The notes beneath the pieces are model-generated. The model had not been told where the DNA came from. It worked only from the letters and a program-made list of their open reading frames with translations, and did not search any database. 64,000 bases of DNA from Anas platyrhynchos (Eukaryota; Chordata; Aves; Anseriformes; Anatidae), in contig NC_092621.1 in NCBI RefSeq assembly GCF_047663525.1, positions 78,420,501-78,484,500 on the forward strand. Reading direction: 5' to 3'. Shown here one piece after another: positions 1 through 13,540 of this stretch. Both the position numbers and the translations under genes were made by a program. Every line of letters begins with the position of its first letter. Position 1 is the first letter of the stretch.

Positions 1-3000
1 TTAAATTTATTACAGAAAGGGCTTTCCAAACTCATTGTTATTTTACCAGTGAATAATATGTGCTTTTTATTTTGGAATGTTTGACTGCTTTGGAAACAAA
101 AATATTCTTTAAGATATCTTAAGTATTTTACTGTCACATATTTTACCATTGTTTTAAGGGTTGCTGATATTCATAGACAATTTCAGAACTGGATTTAAAG
201 TTTTGTAGCTAAAATACAGCGTTCTAAGGTAGGTAGTTGTTTTGAGTGTCTGGAAATAACACAGCATTTTGGCATAAGGAGTCAGTAATTAATTTGTACC
301 CTCAGTTTTCTTGTGAATTTATCGTGTAAGATAGATCGAAGTGCTTTACCTTTCTGACTTTTTTTCACAGAATAGCTTGTGTTTGTAGGGGGTAGAAGTT
401 AACAAAATAAAATACCTTTGTAAAGAGTTATCTCAATACAGAATAAGGAGTATATTTTGTAATGCCACTATGAAAAATGACAATTTTGCCTTTTTTTTTT
501 TTTTTGTTAAGCTGGGGCTGTAGAATAATCCAAAATGGTGCAACTTAAAACATTGTGTACATAAAGACTGTGAGGATAAAAATCTCAGAACCAAGCCGTT
601 TAATATTTATGTTACAGATGATCGACCCAACTTTAGACCAAACTATTTCACAATAAAGCTGTACATAACCAGTGTTTATTGCAGTGATCCACATTCTTCT
701 TCCATGCGACACATTAAAATCTGTGGAATTAAGCAAGCGATAAATTTGACCCCATTTGTCTTGTTTTTATTGTCATCCAATTTTAATTTTGCAGTTCTCC
801 CTGAGCAGGGGAGAGGGGAAACATTACGTTGTCCAAATGAAACGCAGGGTGTGATGTGAGGAATTCCTCCTGCATGTTCTGCAGTAATGAGAGCATGTAT
901 ATCATTACAGATTCCCCCGCTGCAGGTTGTTTATTCGGCTTGAGTAGCAACCATGTTTTCTGTTCGAGTACTAGCATATTGTACTGTAAGTGGTTACACA
1001 TTTCTCTGGTGACCCATATCTCTGAGCAATTGGAGGACAATTCAAAAATGAAGAGAAAGATATGGCATTAGAGCAAGACCGGAGGGCTAGCTTAACCCCC
1101 TCTACCCTTGAATTTAGTTTGAAATACGACTTCCTGTTGGAGGTCTGGGTCTCTAATGGCAGTGGGAGGAAAATGCATTTTTTCCTTACTAAATCTGTTG
1201 TAATTGCTGGGAAGGGTGGAATGGGTTGGTATGAACATTTATACTTGAGGGAAAAGCGGGAACATTGTTTCTAATTCCACTGAAGTACAGACATTTTAGA
1301 AAGCTCTTTTAGGAGGATGTAAGAAATGACAAGAACACATCTCAGTGGTGAGCCAAGTGTGCCCCACGCGTGCTCAACCAGCAGGCCGTGCCAGTGCAGT
1401 GCTGCTGGTGGGCACATAGGCCAAACCCGCAGCTAGCCATTTCTCCTTCTAGGACCACCCCCTGCCCCAAACGAGATCAATTTGGCTGATGAAGCCTGGG
1501 ATTTGGTGACAGGACAGCAGTGCTGTCTGTGGAAGAGGCTGCCATCTCGCTCCTCCACATCACCGAGCACCCTGCCTGCTCTGGTCGGTGCCTGGCGAGG
1601 CGGCAGGTGCTGCAGGCCCTGCTGGAGACGGGGCCGTTTTGAAGTTAGGCCTTTGTTTTTTATTTTTTTTATCTTAACACGGGTTTGTTTGCAGCCCGTT
1701 GTTGGCAGAGGCAAGGGGCAAAACCGATATAAGAGGTTCGTACGTGGTGAGCTGCAATAAATTGATTTTGGCTTTGCAGTCTGTCATGTAAATGCATGCT
1801 TTGGCTCATGAAGCACTTTGTCAGTGTGCTCACTATTGTTACATGGTAAAAGCTTTATGGAACGATTTGATGTGTCCCTGGTATCAATGTGAAATAAATG
1901 AATTTTCTTTGACTAGTAAGTGGCCTTTTTCTTTTCTTTTCTCTCTCTTTTTTTTTTTTTTTTTTTTTTTCTGAGTTATAATTACAGTCAAGTTTATAAG
2001 CCTGTAATTCTCTTTTTACTTAGTGCTATATGAGTACTGTGGCAGAGGTGAAGGTGTTAGAGATTTTTTTTAATGGAAAAATTGTTCTTTACAAAGTCAA
2101 CTTTTTCTTCTCTCTTTTTTTTTTTTTTTTTCTAATTAGACAAAGGAAAACAAAGTAGCTTACATAGGATCAGCTTAATCCCACAGGAGGTGTCACAATG
2201 TATTAAACTTTTCTGAAAGTTCTTTTTTTTTTTTTTTAATAGTAGTTCAACAATATGCTGCATTGCCCAGCATAGCTGTATTTTTTTTTCTTTTTTTTTT
2301 TTTGCATCATTCCCCACCAGTGCTCTGCTGGGGAAAACTGTGTTATGGTTTTGTTGGTAGAGCGTAGTATTTCCTTTGACTGTGTAGCCAGCAGAGTAGT
2401 GAAGTGCCTATGAATGCCTCCTGGTAGAGATAGAAGCCCTGTTTTATGGCTGAGAATCAGAATTGCATTAGGTTGTGTACACTTCTAGGGTTATCAAATT
2501 CAATGTCCAGCTGGTTCTAAGTCAGTCAGTTAAGCACACTGTAATTTGGAAATACACTTTCATTCTTAGTATTTTAGTGTTTCTAACCAGAAAGTTTTTG
2601 TTGAGTGAAAAATGCTCATATTTAACTTTTGTGTTGAATAAAGTAAAAAACAAAAACGTAAATACTAAAATTCAGGAGTTCCTCATGGGATGGAAATTGC
2701 AGGATTTGCTTGGATGTCAGCAGTCCAAATTCTCTTTTCTTGTAAAAAGAGCAAATGAGATCTGTGAAATGTAGGCAGAACCCATAGTTGCAATATGAGA
2801 ACGAGGGGCATTTGTCTTTTGTTTTGTTGATACTGTCAATACTTCCGTGACAAAGAGGGAGAGAAGAGCTGAGATCAGCTTGTGGATGATCTTGATGTGG
2901 CAACACTTGTGCTATAAACTCCATTTCCTGTAACACTATCCCTGCTCTATTGACAGTGCTTCACAACTTTGTATCATCAGCAAAAATTGTCTACAATCTC

Positions 3001-6000
3001 TTGCTTTTGTGCTCAGGTTATTAAGGAAAAATTTAACCAAGACTACTTTGCAGGTAAGTTTTGGAGGTACCCAGCTAATCAACTGTGTTCTGGACAGTAA
3101 TTCTCCTTTGAGCATATCCCATTATTATCTTCCCTTTTTTTCCAGTTTCTTATACATTACTTTTTAATGTATTCCTCATGTTCTCCAGTTTAAATAATAA
3201 TTTTCCATTTGGCACAGTATTGGGTGTTTTACTGAATCCAGGCAGATAAGGTCTCCTGCATTTCCTTGTCCACTAATTTAGTTATCTTATCAGAGAAGGG
3301 TATCAAGTTAGTCTGCCATGGTCTTTATTTGGTAAACCTGTGTTACATACATTTTGCCAGTGTTTCAATATAGCTCTGTATGTTTAATTACTCTTTCCTT
3401 CAGAAATTGTTCTAACCCCTGTAAGCACTGAAGTCAGAAAACAGCTATCTAGATAGTTTTTGTGTTCCCCCCTTCCCCTTTTCTTAGGTGCAGATACTTC
3501 ATTTGTTATTTTCCATTCAGGTATTTTCACTCCAATAGGATTCAGTTATAAAAGCACAACCCTTGCTGCTGTATGTATACTTCTTGTGTCATGGGATGAG
3601 TGTGCCCTCGTCCTCATTAACAATTACATGATGTTCCCATCTTCTGCAGTAGCACACTGAGTGCACGCACAGTGCGCTGAGACAAAATCTGAAATCAGGT
3701 TTGCGGCTGTTCTTTTATTAATTTGTTTTACTTGAACCTCAGTCTGATTACATTTTTGCATGACTTTTTTTTTTTTTTTTTTCCCTTGTTTTTCTTTTAC
3801 TCATGTCTGGTGAGCTTTTTGCCATTTATCAGTGTAACTTCAGCTTGAATTTTGGCGATTTTTACATTCTTCTTCTAACTCAGACTTCAAGATGCAGCTT
3901 TTTTTCTTTGTCATTCTTCTGTTCTCTGTAGGTTTGCTGTTGTGTGGTGCTTTTTTTTTCCCTCCATCTTTTCTGAGGTGATTATTCTCTCAGCTAAGAC
4001 TAAGCTTCATTCTGCACTTTTTTTTTGGTGGTTCAGGATGTAAATTTTAGGCAGTTTTTGTATCTCTCATTTAAATACATTTAAGCCTTTTCTGGATTTC
4101 TGTCCTTCCTCCCCCCCCCCCTTTTTTTTTTTTTTCTGAGCTGATTTAAACCATTATCTTCCTTAATTTTTCAAGTATTTAAAATATATAAAAAAAAATA
4201 GATTTGGAAGGGCTTGTGATGGACAGTTTCTTTCAACAAATACTCAGTACTGGAAGATCCGTAAAAAAGCTGTGATAATCTGCATATTACAGGCCAAAAT
4301 GCATTTCTCAGTTCATTTTAGAAGGTGAAGATCTGTTGTAAAATACTAAAAGCCACTTCTTTATTTTATAACATTCCTAGCTGATCCTAGAAAGCAGAGC
4401 CCACACTGTGCAAGGCCTTAAAATTTCAGGGATCTCTGTCAGTCCGATAGTGGAGATTCCCACCTGATCTGAAACCTTCTAATTGGTTGTTTTTGCATGT
4501 TGGAACAAGACATAACAGTCAAATATGCTTAACACCATGTGTACACCTATTTTTTTGTATTTGTTTGTACTTATGTGCAACTGAAATCATTGAGTCAGAC
4601 TTATTTTGCATAAACAACTGTCCTGTAATAGTCTTGAAGCTATGTTAAAATAAGTACAAATCATTTGTTGTTAATACAGTGGCTTTTTGGTGAAGAAATA
4701 ATTCAAATATCATGTCTAAGGAAAAGTCTTGCCAATATTAGGAACATCTATTATGTGATATATTGCTACAGAGTTTGTCTCCTGCAGTTCCTGCCATCAC
4801 TAATCTCTTTAGCAGCATTTGAGAGATTCTTACCCAGATAAAATCCTGTAGGTCCTTTTTGTACTATTGTAAACCCTGTTTTTATAATTCTTCCCCCAGA
4901 TGATTCTGACCCTAACTAAGTTATCTTCATCTGTGTTACTCATATTTCTCTGCATGATTCACAGATGGAATATAGGCACTGAAAGCACTTATTCTCAAAG
5001 AGAGGAACTTCTTTAATACTTTGATTTGGATCCAGCACCAAAAGCCCACAAGAAGTCTCTGCTTCTTTCCGTGTTACCCAAGTTCTCTCTCTATATATAT
5101 TTAATTTCTTAATAAAATTATGTATTTCTGTTTCTTCGTTTATGGCTTTATTCTCTGTTTGGATAACAGACATCTTTCACAGCATTTTCATTCCAACTTC
5201 CTATTTTAAAACACTTTTATTAGCCATACTAGACTTGAGTGGAAACATCAGTGACCCAAACTCAAATGATATCTTTTTGTAGAGAGAAGTTAGTTTTGTG
5301 TGGTTGCCTACCAGTAACTAAGCTTCCCCCAGACTTCCAAACAAAGTTAATCAATAAGTCATCTCATAATCAACACTGATATTATGCCTCCGCTTTCCTT
5401 CCCTTGAAAAGGTAAATCCCAGTGAGTCACAAAACTGCCACCAAAAGTTCCATTAAACCTTCATTTCTTTGAGCATTTTCCTCTGCCTTGTGTAGTCATC
5501 TGTGAGTCATTTCTGTGGAAATTGGGCTTTATCATCTGTCTCGGCATGAGGGACACTTAGTAGTTTCCCGCACGTCTGTCTCGATCTGTGGCTTGGAAGT
5601 TGCATCCTGAATGGCAAGAATAAAAGTCCTTCGAGAAGAGATGACGAAGTCACCTAAGCAGATCATAACGTTTAAGGAAACTGGACTAGTTAGGCAAATT
5701 CACTTCCTGTGCCCCTGTTGTTTGAGTGCTTCAGCCTGTTAGAACAAACATCTATATATCTATTCATCATGTGCACTCGTGTGCAAATGTTTGTGAAAAC
5801 ATATGCTTCAATGTAAAAGGCCAACACTTGCTTTTTTTTCTATGAACTGCATACTGTTTTGTAGCATTCAACATATGAAGGGTCCTGGTACTTGTGAACT
5901 GATTGCTGCAACTGTAAATTCCTGATCTGCTTGCATATTATTTCCGTACTTGGCAAGGTCAAAATGCAGAAGTCGTCTTGTACCTGAAACGTTACGGAAT

Positions 6001-9000
6001 AGGGACCTCTGCGGTGATGTTTAAAATATCATATGGACACCAGGCCTTTATTCTAAAATTATACCTTCAGGGACTGCAGTTGAGCTGCAGAAAGCTATAA
6101 ACAGGAGCTAAGAAAAAATCAATTGAGCCTTTGATTCTGGAGCATCACTACCATTCATAGGCTCTGCCTTATGAATAAAGTTATAGCATAGGATGTTAAT
6201 AATATATTTAATTTATTTTTAGTTGCTTTTTCTTCCTCTACATCCTTTGTTTTGCAAATGCATGAAGTTTATAATGTTTAGGAAGGCATGCTCATAGTTG
6301 ATTCTAGATTTATTCCTTTATATAACCAGAAATGAATTAAGTAGTAAATATCTTGCAGTTTCTGTGGGACCCTATTTGGGGTACATGCAGCAGCAAGCAG
6401 TACAATAAATGGTTCTTTCAGCAAATGTTTAGGAAAATGCTTTCCAAGAGATCTGCGCAAGATTAGAATTGCTGAGTGCTCTCCTCTTTGGCTTCCTGTT
6501 TTGGAATTAAATGCCTTCGGGACACTTGGAATATCTCAGTTTTGAAAAGCAAGAGCAATTTAACCAATTAAATACTTCATTGTCTTAGCTGTGATTTCAG
6601 TTTGTTGTAAATAGGGGCAAACATATGAAACGGTCCCTGAGATACCTTAATCAAATTGAAAGAATAAATTAGCTCCAGTAGCCATAGAATAGCTTTTGAG
6701 GGAAATTAGAGGAGGTAAAGTGTAGCAATCAGCCAAATCTACATTCTGGTTCTTCCTGTGCACATGTATATGATTCCTAGTTCTCTTCTTACTGTATGCC
6801 GTGTTTCTGGTCCTGTGGGACACTGAGTGAATCGCTTTCTGATCGAGTCGAGGAAATTGGGTCTGTTGAGCCTCTCACGGTTCGTGCCTTCTGAGCACAA
6901 AAGTCATCTGCAAAGGTTAGCACAGCATGGTGTCATTCACCTGGCTCCACGAATACTTTGGCTCTGCTCCCTGCTCCAGTGAATGCTTAGTGGCTCGTAT
7001 GAGGTGGGACAGGAGAGGCGTCACCCGAAATGCCTTACAGCTTCGTGCTTGAACTGCTCATCTGAAAGAAGAGAAATGTGCATCCAGCTTTCCCCATGCA
7101 GGAGGAGGAGTGGCACAGGATGGGTGAATGCAGCATCCAGAGGATACCTGCTCTCCTTCTCCATCTCCAGTTTTCTGCTTTTCCCAAAAGAGGAAAGCTT
7201 GAACAATTTTTTGAACAATTTGATGATTGCCAGAAGTATTTTGCATAGCTTATTTATAAAATGTGAAGGGAAATTTAGATATGCTTCTGGAACATCTGTA
7301 TAGAGAAGAATCTCTTCAGGTCTCTCCACCTACTGCTGAGCAATTACTTCTGCTACCAGAAGAACTCCCTTAAATGAGATAAATTGATGTATTTAGTTGT
7401 TTACAGATTATTTGGATTTTGCATCTCTGTAAATTATCTATGGCAACACTGTATTGGAGCTTAGCCAAGCACACCTATGTGCAGTGTGTACCATTTCTTG
7501 ATTTTCTTAAAGCTTTTGCTTCAGTGGTGTTGGCTGTCTGTTGTATTTATATAGTATTGTTGACCATTACAGGTGTTCTGAGCTTCATACTGCTGTAAAA
7601 CTATTTAGGTGTTCCTGATTTGGTACTGGGCTTTCTTGTCAATTGAAACAAAGCTTGCCTGAAGATGGAGATTATTAGAGGATTCATTCCAGTTGGGAAC
7701 ATTGTAAATTGTTCATTCAAATTTTCTACTTGGCTTCAAGTCCTTGGTTTTGGAGTACAGCTGGCTTCCAGGTGCAGTTGTACTGAGCTGTACAAAACTA
7801 CTGGTGGTGTATTGTTATAATTGGGATCTTGCTCTGCTTGTGTGTTTTCTTTATTTGCCCAAAAGAAAGTCTCCTAACTGTTACTCAACAAAAGGAATAC
7901 AGTATAGCTATCTTTATTGTTAGAAAATGCCCTAACAGTCTATTTTTAATTATAAGAATGTATTGCATTGTGCCTTCTCATTTGAATTTTGCGAATTTTA
8001 GCTACATTTCGTCAAACTACAATTACTTCTTTGTAAAGCCTGCTAGCGGTTAAAATTGCATTGAGTTCTATTATGTTCTGCATTCCTGGAAATTAATAGT
8101 ATCGTGTAATACAGCATGGCAGTTTTCATTTGAGATCACATTAATAAAAGAAGCATTCAGTACTGTCTTTCCATCCAGTACGAATGTCACCAATATACAT
8201 TTGGGGTAATTGTGATCAATGACATTTGATAACATTATAGTTATTAATACTTGCAGTATGTAGAGCATTTTGTTTGAAAATGAACCGAAGGGCTTTTGAG
8301 CTATCCAAGTCTAAATCTGGAGCTTTGTGTTTCCTGCGTAACAATGATTGGAGAGTAGAAAGTAAGTACATCTGTATTACATCATATATTAATAAAATTA
8401 GCCATTTTTTAAAGCAGGTAAAAGCTGAACTCATTTGACTTGGTGAAGTCCAGCCCTGTTCCTCAAAAAAAGAATAAAAAAAATATTTATTATGTTTATA
8501 TCTTTCAAAAAGAAAATATTACTGGATCCTAGTATGATACTAGTTTTTGTATAAGTGTAGGAACAAATCCAGAGATTTTTTTTTTGAGAACTTACAAGTA
8601 AATTGATAACTATTCTGAATGATAGTTTTTTTTTTGAATTGAGATTGATTTTGAAATAGCTCATTATATTTTAATTTTCTCTTCCTGTTTTAATAATAGA
8701 AGAATCATATGTGCTTCAGCCTTAACATGTAGTTAATTTAATTGGACTCAAATAAATACTCATACTCAAATACACTAGTTGTAATTAAGCTATGTTGTTT
8801 ATGGTTATGGTTTCTAATTGTTGTGATTGTGTAGTATAGGTTATGGCCAAGCTTAGTGTAGCATCTCAGGTAACTTTTAGGTTGTTTATTTAACCAGGTT
8901 CTGACAGACATAAAGGAAATCAGGTAGTATTTCCTTTTCCAACTAGGCAACATGCAGCCATTAATTACCCTGATTGCAGAGAGTGGTGTGATGGAAACCG

Positions 9001-11689
9001 TTCACCTCTCATTGGTGGTTCGAGCGGCCCGGTTGTGCCTTTTTCTTGTGATGTTTAGGGTGGGCATTAGAGCTGGCAACCCCTGAAACGCTTGTCCTGG
9101 CCCCGCTGCGGCTACCTGAGGTCCGTAGCACAGCACCAGGCTTCTGAACCGCACCATCTCCATTTCCCATCCAGACGCTTTTAATTACAACCTGTAACTT
9201 CAAATCTCATGTTTTTATAATGCCAGATTTTGTGACAATTTGAGCATTTCTGTCTGTAACGTTTTCACTTGAATTACTGCTAAACACTGTCAGCCTTGGC
9301 ACCATTTTCATGCAGTTTCCCATCTGAGAAATTAATGAGGATTTGAGTTTGTCTTCTGTAAAGTAAAGAGCTGTAGGAATTTGCTGTCAGTCTCCCTATT
9401 GAATTAAGTGTGGCCAAAACTGGGTTGCTGCTGAGATTCTCAATACAGAAATAATAATCCGTGTTCTAAAAAGATAAAACTGACCTAAAATACAGCTGAA
9501 CTGTTACCTTTCTCTTCTAATATCCCAATATTTTTTTCCTTTTTTGCCTATGATAAAGCATATTATTATGAAGTGTAGAGCCCAATCCCGGAAGCTCTTA
9601 AGACCAAAAAAAAAAAAAAAAAAGCAATAATCTTATGCAATAGTGCTTAGCATTATAGGAATAACTTTTCACAATTTGTACAAATGCAAGATAATAACAT
9701 AAGTAATGGAAAAATGCTGCAATTTGTTGTTTTCCCAGATAAAGTTGAATGATACACAACTTAGTCCATGCGTCAGGTTTACACTTCTTTTATACTCTAA
9801 GAATTGTTGCAAACTAACTGTGCAGCCATGTATAGTCATGCCCACTTGATGCATTTTTCATGAACCTTGAAACTCACCTCTCTCTGTGCGTATATATGTA
9901 TACAAGTGCATGTTTGTAGTTTGTCCTCATGTGGTTGCACTGTGGAGAACTGGCATGTTTTGCAAGTATTTTTATGCAAGTGTGGGTATAAAATTCCCAA
10001 ATTTTCTATTGAATGCAATTTTCTTGTTTCAGTCTTAGAATGGTAAAACTGACATCCATAAATCTGTAGAGGTGACAACCACTGAAGGACATGGCTGCAC
10101 ATGGCAGCTCTGGCCAAAATTTGGTCCCGCAGAACCTTCTTCCAGCCCGTGATGTGCCTGGGTTCCCTGCAAAAGCCGTGGTCATGCCATGAAGTCGCTC
10201 TCAGTGTCGGCTCTACTAACACTGTGCTTCTTTTTAGAAGTTTTAGGAGCTGTTGGGGTCAGCCAGCCCATCGTTCCATGCTCGACTTTGTCCTTCCCCC
10301 TCTCCTGGTTGACTTGCCTTGCTTCCTAGCTTTGCTGTTAGCTGTAATTTCCACCAGAAGGGATTTTTCTGACATATTGTTCCGGCACTGAAGCCCTGTT
10401 CAGAACGGGTCCTTGTACTTACTACATAAAAAAGAAGAACAATGTCTCTTCTGGGGGAGGAGGAGAGCCACCAAATTCTGCATTTTACGTGTGACAACAG
10501 AGGAAGAATGAAGAGTTGATTTTGAAAGAATTCACCACCTTTATATGAACATAGAAAAAAAAAAAAAAAGAAATCACAACTGTTCTGTTTTCATGGTCCA
10601 TTGCTTCTTTCACTTGAATAGATTTTGCTTTCACTTGTGATAACAGTTTTAAAGCAATCAAAAGACAAATCTAATTTCCAACCATTAGAAACGATTGTTA
10701 ATGCATGAGGGACTACTAAAATTTTATGTGCTGCATCTTTTTGGGGTGGAAGTGTTGGTTTTGTTCTTTTGGTATGCCTTGAATGACAAAAGGCTGTGTT
10801 TTTTTGTTAGTAACCTGTATTTTCTGGGAGAAAGTCATTCTAATAATCACTGAATTCTTTGCCGTTATCAGTGTCAGGGTGCTGACTTGTCGTTAGGAGA
10901 TTTTCCTTTGTGAAATGACTTGTTTAAGGGCTCCGTGTACCCATAGGGATCCATTTATTGTTTACCTCAACGTACGTCTGTGCTTTCCATAGGTGGCTTA
11001 GTGGCTTTTCAAGGAAGCTGTGTCTTCCAGAACAAGGCTCTTTGGGCTTGGTGTTTAGTAACATCACTGAGTGATTTAAGGGCCACTTTCTTTCTGTTGT
11101 TGGAGGGCAGTATTTAACCAGGTTCTTCACTTTGCTAATTGGATTTGAACAAACCCAAGATAGTAGGGAGGATCGTGTAGCAGCATAAAAATATAAATCC
11201 ATCAGGTAAGTTTGTCATTTTTCAAGTCTCTTCTGTCATCCTTGCATTGCTTCATCTGTCACTAATGATGGCCACACCGCAAAACATGCGGAGATTGTTG
11301 GATTCCTCATATAGAGTTAAGATAAAAGAGCAATTTATTTACTATATGAAAAAGCTGAAACTGGTGGCAGAGACATTTGTATACCGTTCATCTTGCACTT
11401 AAATTATTCAGGAAGATGTCCACATTTTTGTGTTTTTACAGGCCGTGATACAGTGGGCCAAGTGTGATTAGGGCCTCTAAGTTTTAGCATAGTATGAGCA
11501 TTTAATAGGGAAAGGAAAATGCTGGCAATCACTTAATACAAACTGAAATTCTCTTACTGTGTTAAAATAGAAAGCATGTGCTAGGACGGTTTTGAGGTTC
11601 TTACAAGTTTTTTTTTTTTATTATTATTTATTTTTTTTTTCATCCCCAGGATGTTTATTTTTGCAAGGGGATTGTTTTTTTGCATTTTA

Positions 11690-12985
11690 TAGGCCGCCTC
11701 GCGATTTCCACATAATGGCTCTCTCTGAGACTGCAATCCAGGCGCTCGGCTGCTTGGCAGCTCAGCCTCCGCTCTGTCATCCCAGCTGGTGCCTCCTGCC
11801 ACCGTCCCCAGCTCGTGGCGAGGGTCTGAGGGTCCGGATGGCTGCAGGGGGACGGCAGCCCCGGGGCTCCGAGCCTCTTTGCAGGCCTCGCTGCCGGCTC
11901 TGACTTGGTGCCGGGTTTTTTCGGCGTGGCAGGGGAAGGGCGGCTCGGCTGCCCTGGGAGCCAGCACCAGAGGGACAGAAACCAGCCGCAGGATGACCTG
12001 CAGAGACTAGCACAGCGGGGGCTGCAGGCAAAGACGTGAGGCATGGTCCAAATAAAAGTGGAGAACACCCAGGAGGAAGAATAAAGAGCGCAGATACAAT
12101 CTCACCACGCTGCCGCGCCCTCCACATTAAGCGCGGTTTTAATTCTATCTGATGAGGGGAAGGCTGTCCTGCCATTCAGTTTGCATGCTCAGATCTCTGC
12201 GTTTGCCAAAGGGAAAGTGTTGAACCGGGAGGGGAGCTGCTCCGGGAAGGCTCTTGTGCTTCACACTGGAGCTCACAGCCGTTTCTGGAGGGAGAGGAGC
12301 ACCACATGGGAGCAATGTGTGAAGGAGTACGTACACGATACATTAGTTCTCCAGCTCGGAGGCCAAAACAGAATCGAGCGTGGATGTATTCAAGGCGATG
12401 AAATCAGATTTGGTTACTGATCTGGACTGCATCTCCCTCTTCCCCCTCGTAATGGGACGACCAGTGCCAGTCGCGGTGCCTGCGTCCCCTTTTCCTCCCC
12501 TTCCTGCTCGCGGCCCCGTCCTGCCGACCTCCTGCAGCAGCATTTTATGTCTCAGGAGGCTCGCCTGGAGCAGGAGGAAGTAGAGGTCAAGGCGCCAAAA
12601 AAAGAGACGAGGAACATGGGAATTGGGAGAAAGGCAGCAGTGAAGGGATGATGCCCAGGAGAAACGACGTGCCTGCTGCTGCCGTTCAGACCACTGCTTG
12701 TCCCCAGGAAAAGGCTTCAGGCGCAGGGAGTTTGGGCTGAGTCAGGGAGGCCTGTGTGTGAGGTGGGGAGAGGGAAAGGCTTGGAGTAATGTCAGCAGAG
12801 GAGAATCCCCTTTCCATCAGGTGATTGTGCCCCTTCCCAGCGTACCCTGTCGCTCCCCTGGGCCTTCCCTTTCCATCGGAGCTCTTCTTCCAAAAGTAAC
12901 CTTGCCTGAACCCGTGCCTTCCTGCCGCCTGCGGAGTGCAGCTACTGCCGAAGAAGATCAAAGCAGGCCTGCACCTCTCCCCTGC
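11690..12985. promoter_or_regulatory. GC-rich, CpG-containing island inside ATG10 intron
   Basis: Composition changes sharply from flanking AT-rich intron to a GC-rich stretch with repeated CG dinucleotides, such as those around 11700-11720, 11815-11850, 11925-11950 and 12105-12135. Several overlapping ORFs of about 100-137 codons occur here on both strands. They look like the by-product of high GC content, since no family motif appears in any of them. Such intragenic islands can be alternative promoters or enhancers. That role is inference only. Confidence 0.4.
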
Positions 12986-13089
12986 TCTCAAATTAACTTG
13001 TAACCACGAGATTTTAACTTGTCATCTTCATCAGAAGGAAAAAAAAAAAAAAAAAAGTTGCATTATTTTGTTTTCAGAGTGACATCCTA

Positions 13090-13540
13090 CATCACTTCTG
13101 ATCTATTGATTTAAATAATTCAGCATTTAAAAAGGAACAAATCAACTTAATTTGTTTAGGGGGTACTTAAAGGTTGAGAACAATTTTATATCAATTAAAA
13201 TTAGTGATAATTCATTTATGACGGAACTAATATAATTAATTAGGTGGTTGCTGCCTATCTTTTTATAATAGATACATTGCTTTTAAACATCTGCTCAATA
13301 GTCCATTATGATAACACAAGAATGATTTTACATGAGAGCAACAGGGTAGCAGATGCTTCCTGATGACAACTTCCCAATTTGTTTAGGAAACAGTCGGTGA
13401 GTCCTTGATTCACAGCTTTAACATGAAGCATGGCAACCCTGCAAGCAAATTGCAATGCAGAAACACAAAATTATTAATAATTATTTATAAAATAAAATTA
13501 TTTCATAGTTTTAAGGATTGCAATTTAAATCTAAACCTTC
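13090..13540. other. AT-rich block, candidate conserved non-coding element
   Basis: Directly downstream of the GC-rich island lies a complex, non-repetitive AT-rich block with homeodomain-type cores, including TAATTAATTAG at 13234, ATCAATTAAAATTAG near 13190 and TTAATAATTATTTATA near 13472. It has no simple repeat structure and no ORF of note. The texture resembles vertebrate conserved non-coding elements, but only an alignment could show conservation. Confidence 0.25.

Noticed and set aside
11581..12175. ORFs of 103-137 codons on both strands of the GC-rich intronic island
   Set aside because: They overlap in all frames, lack any family motif and fit GC-driven openness.
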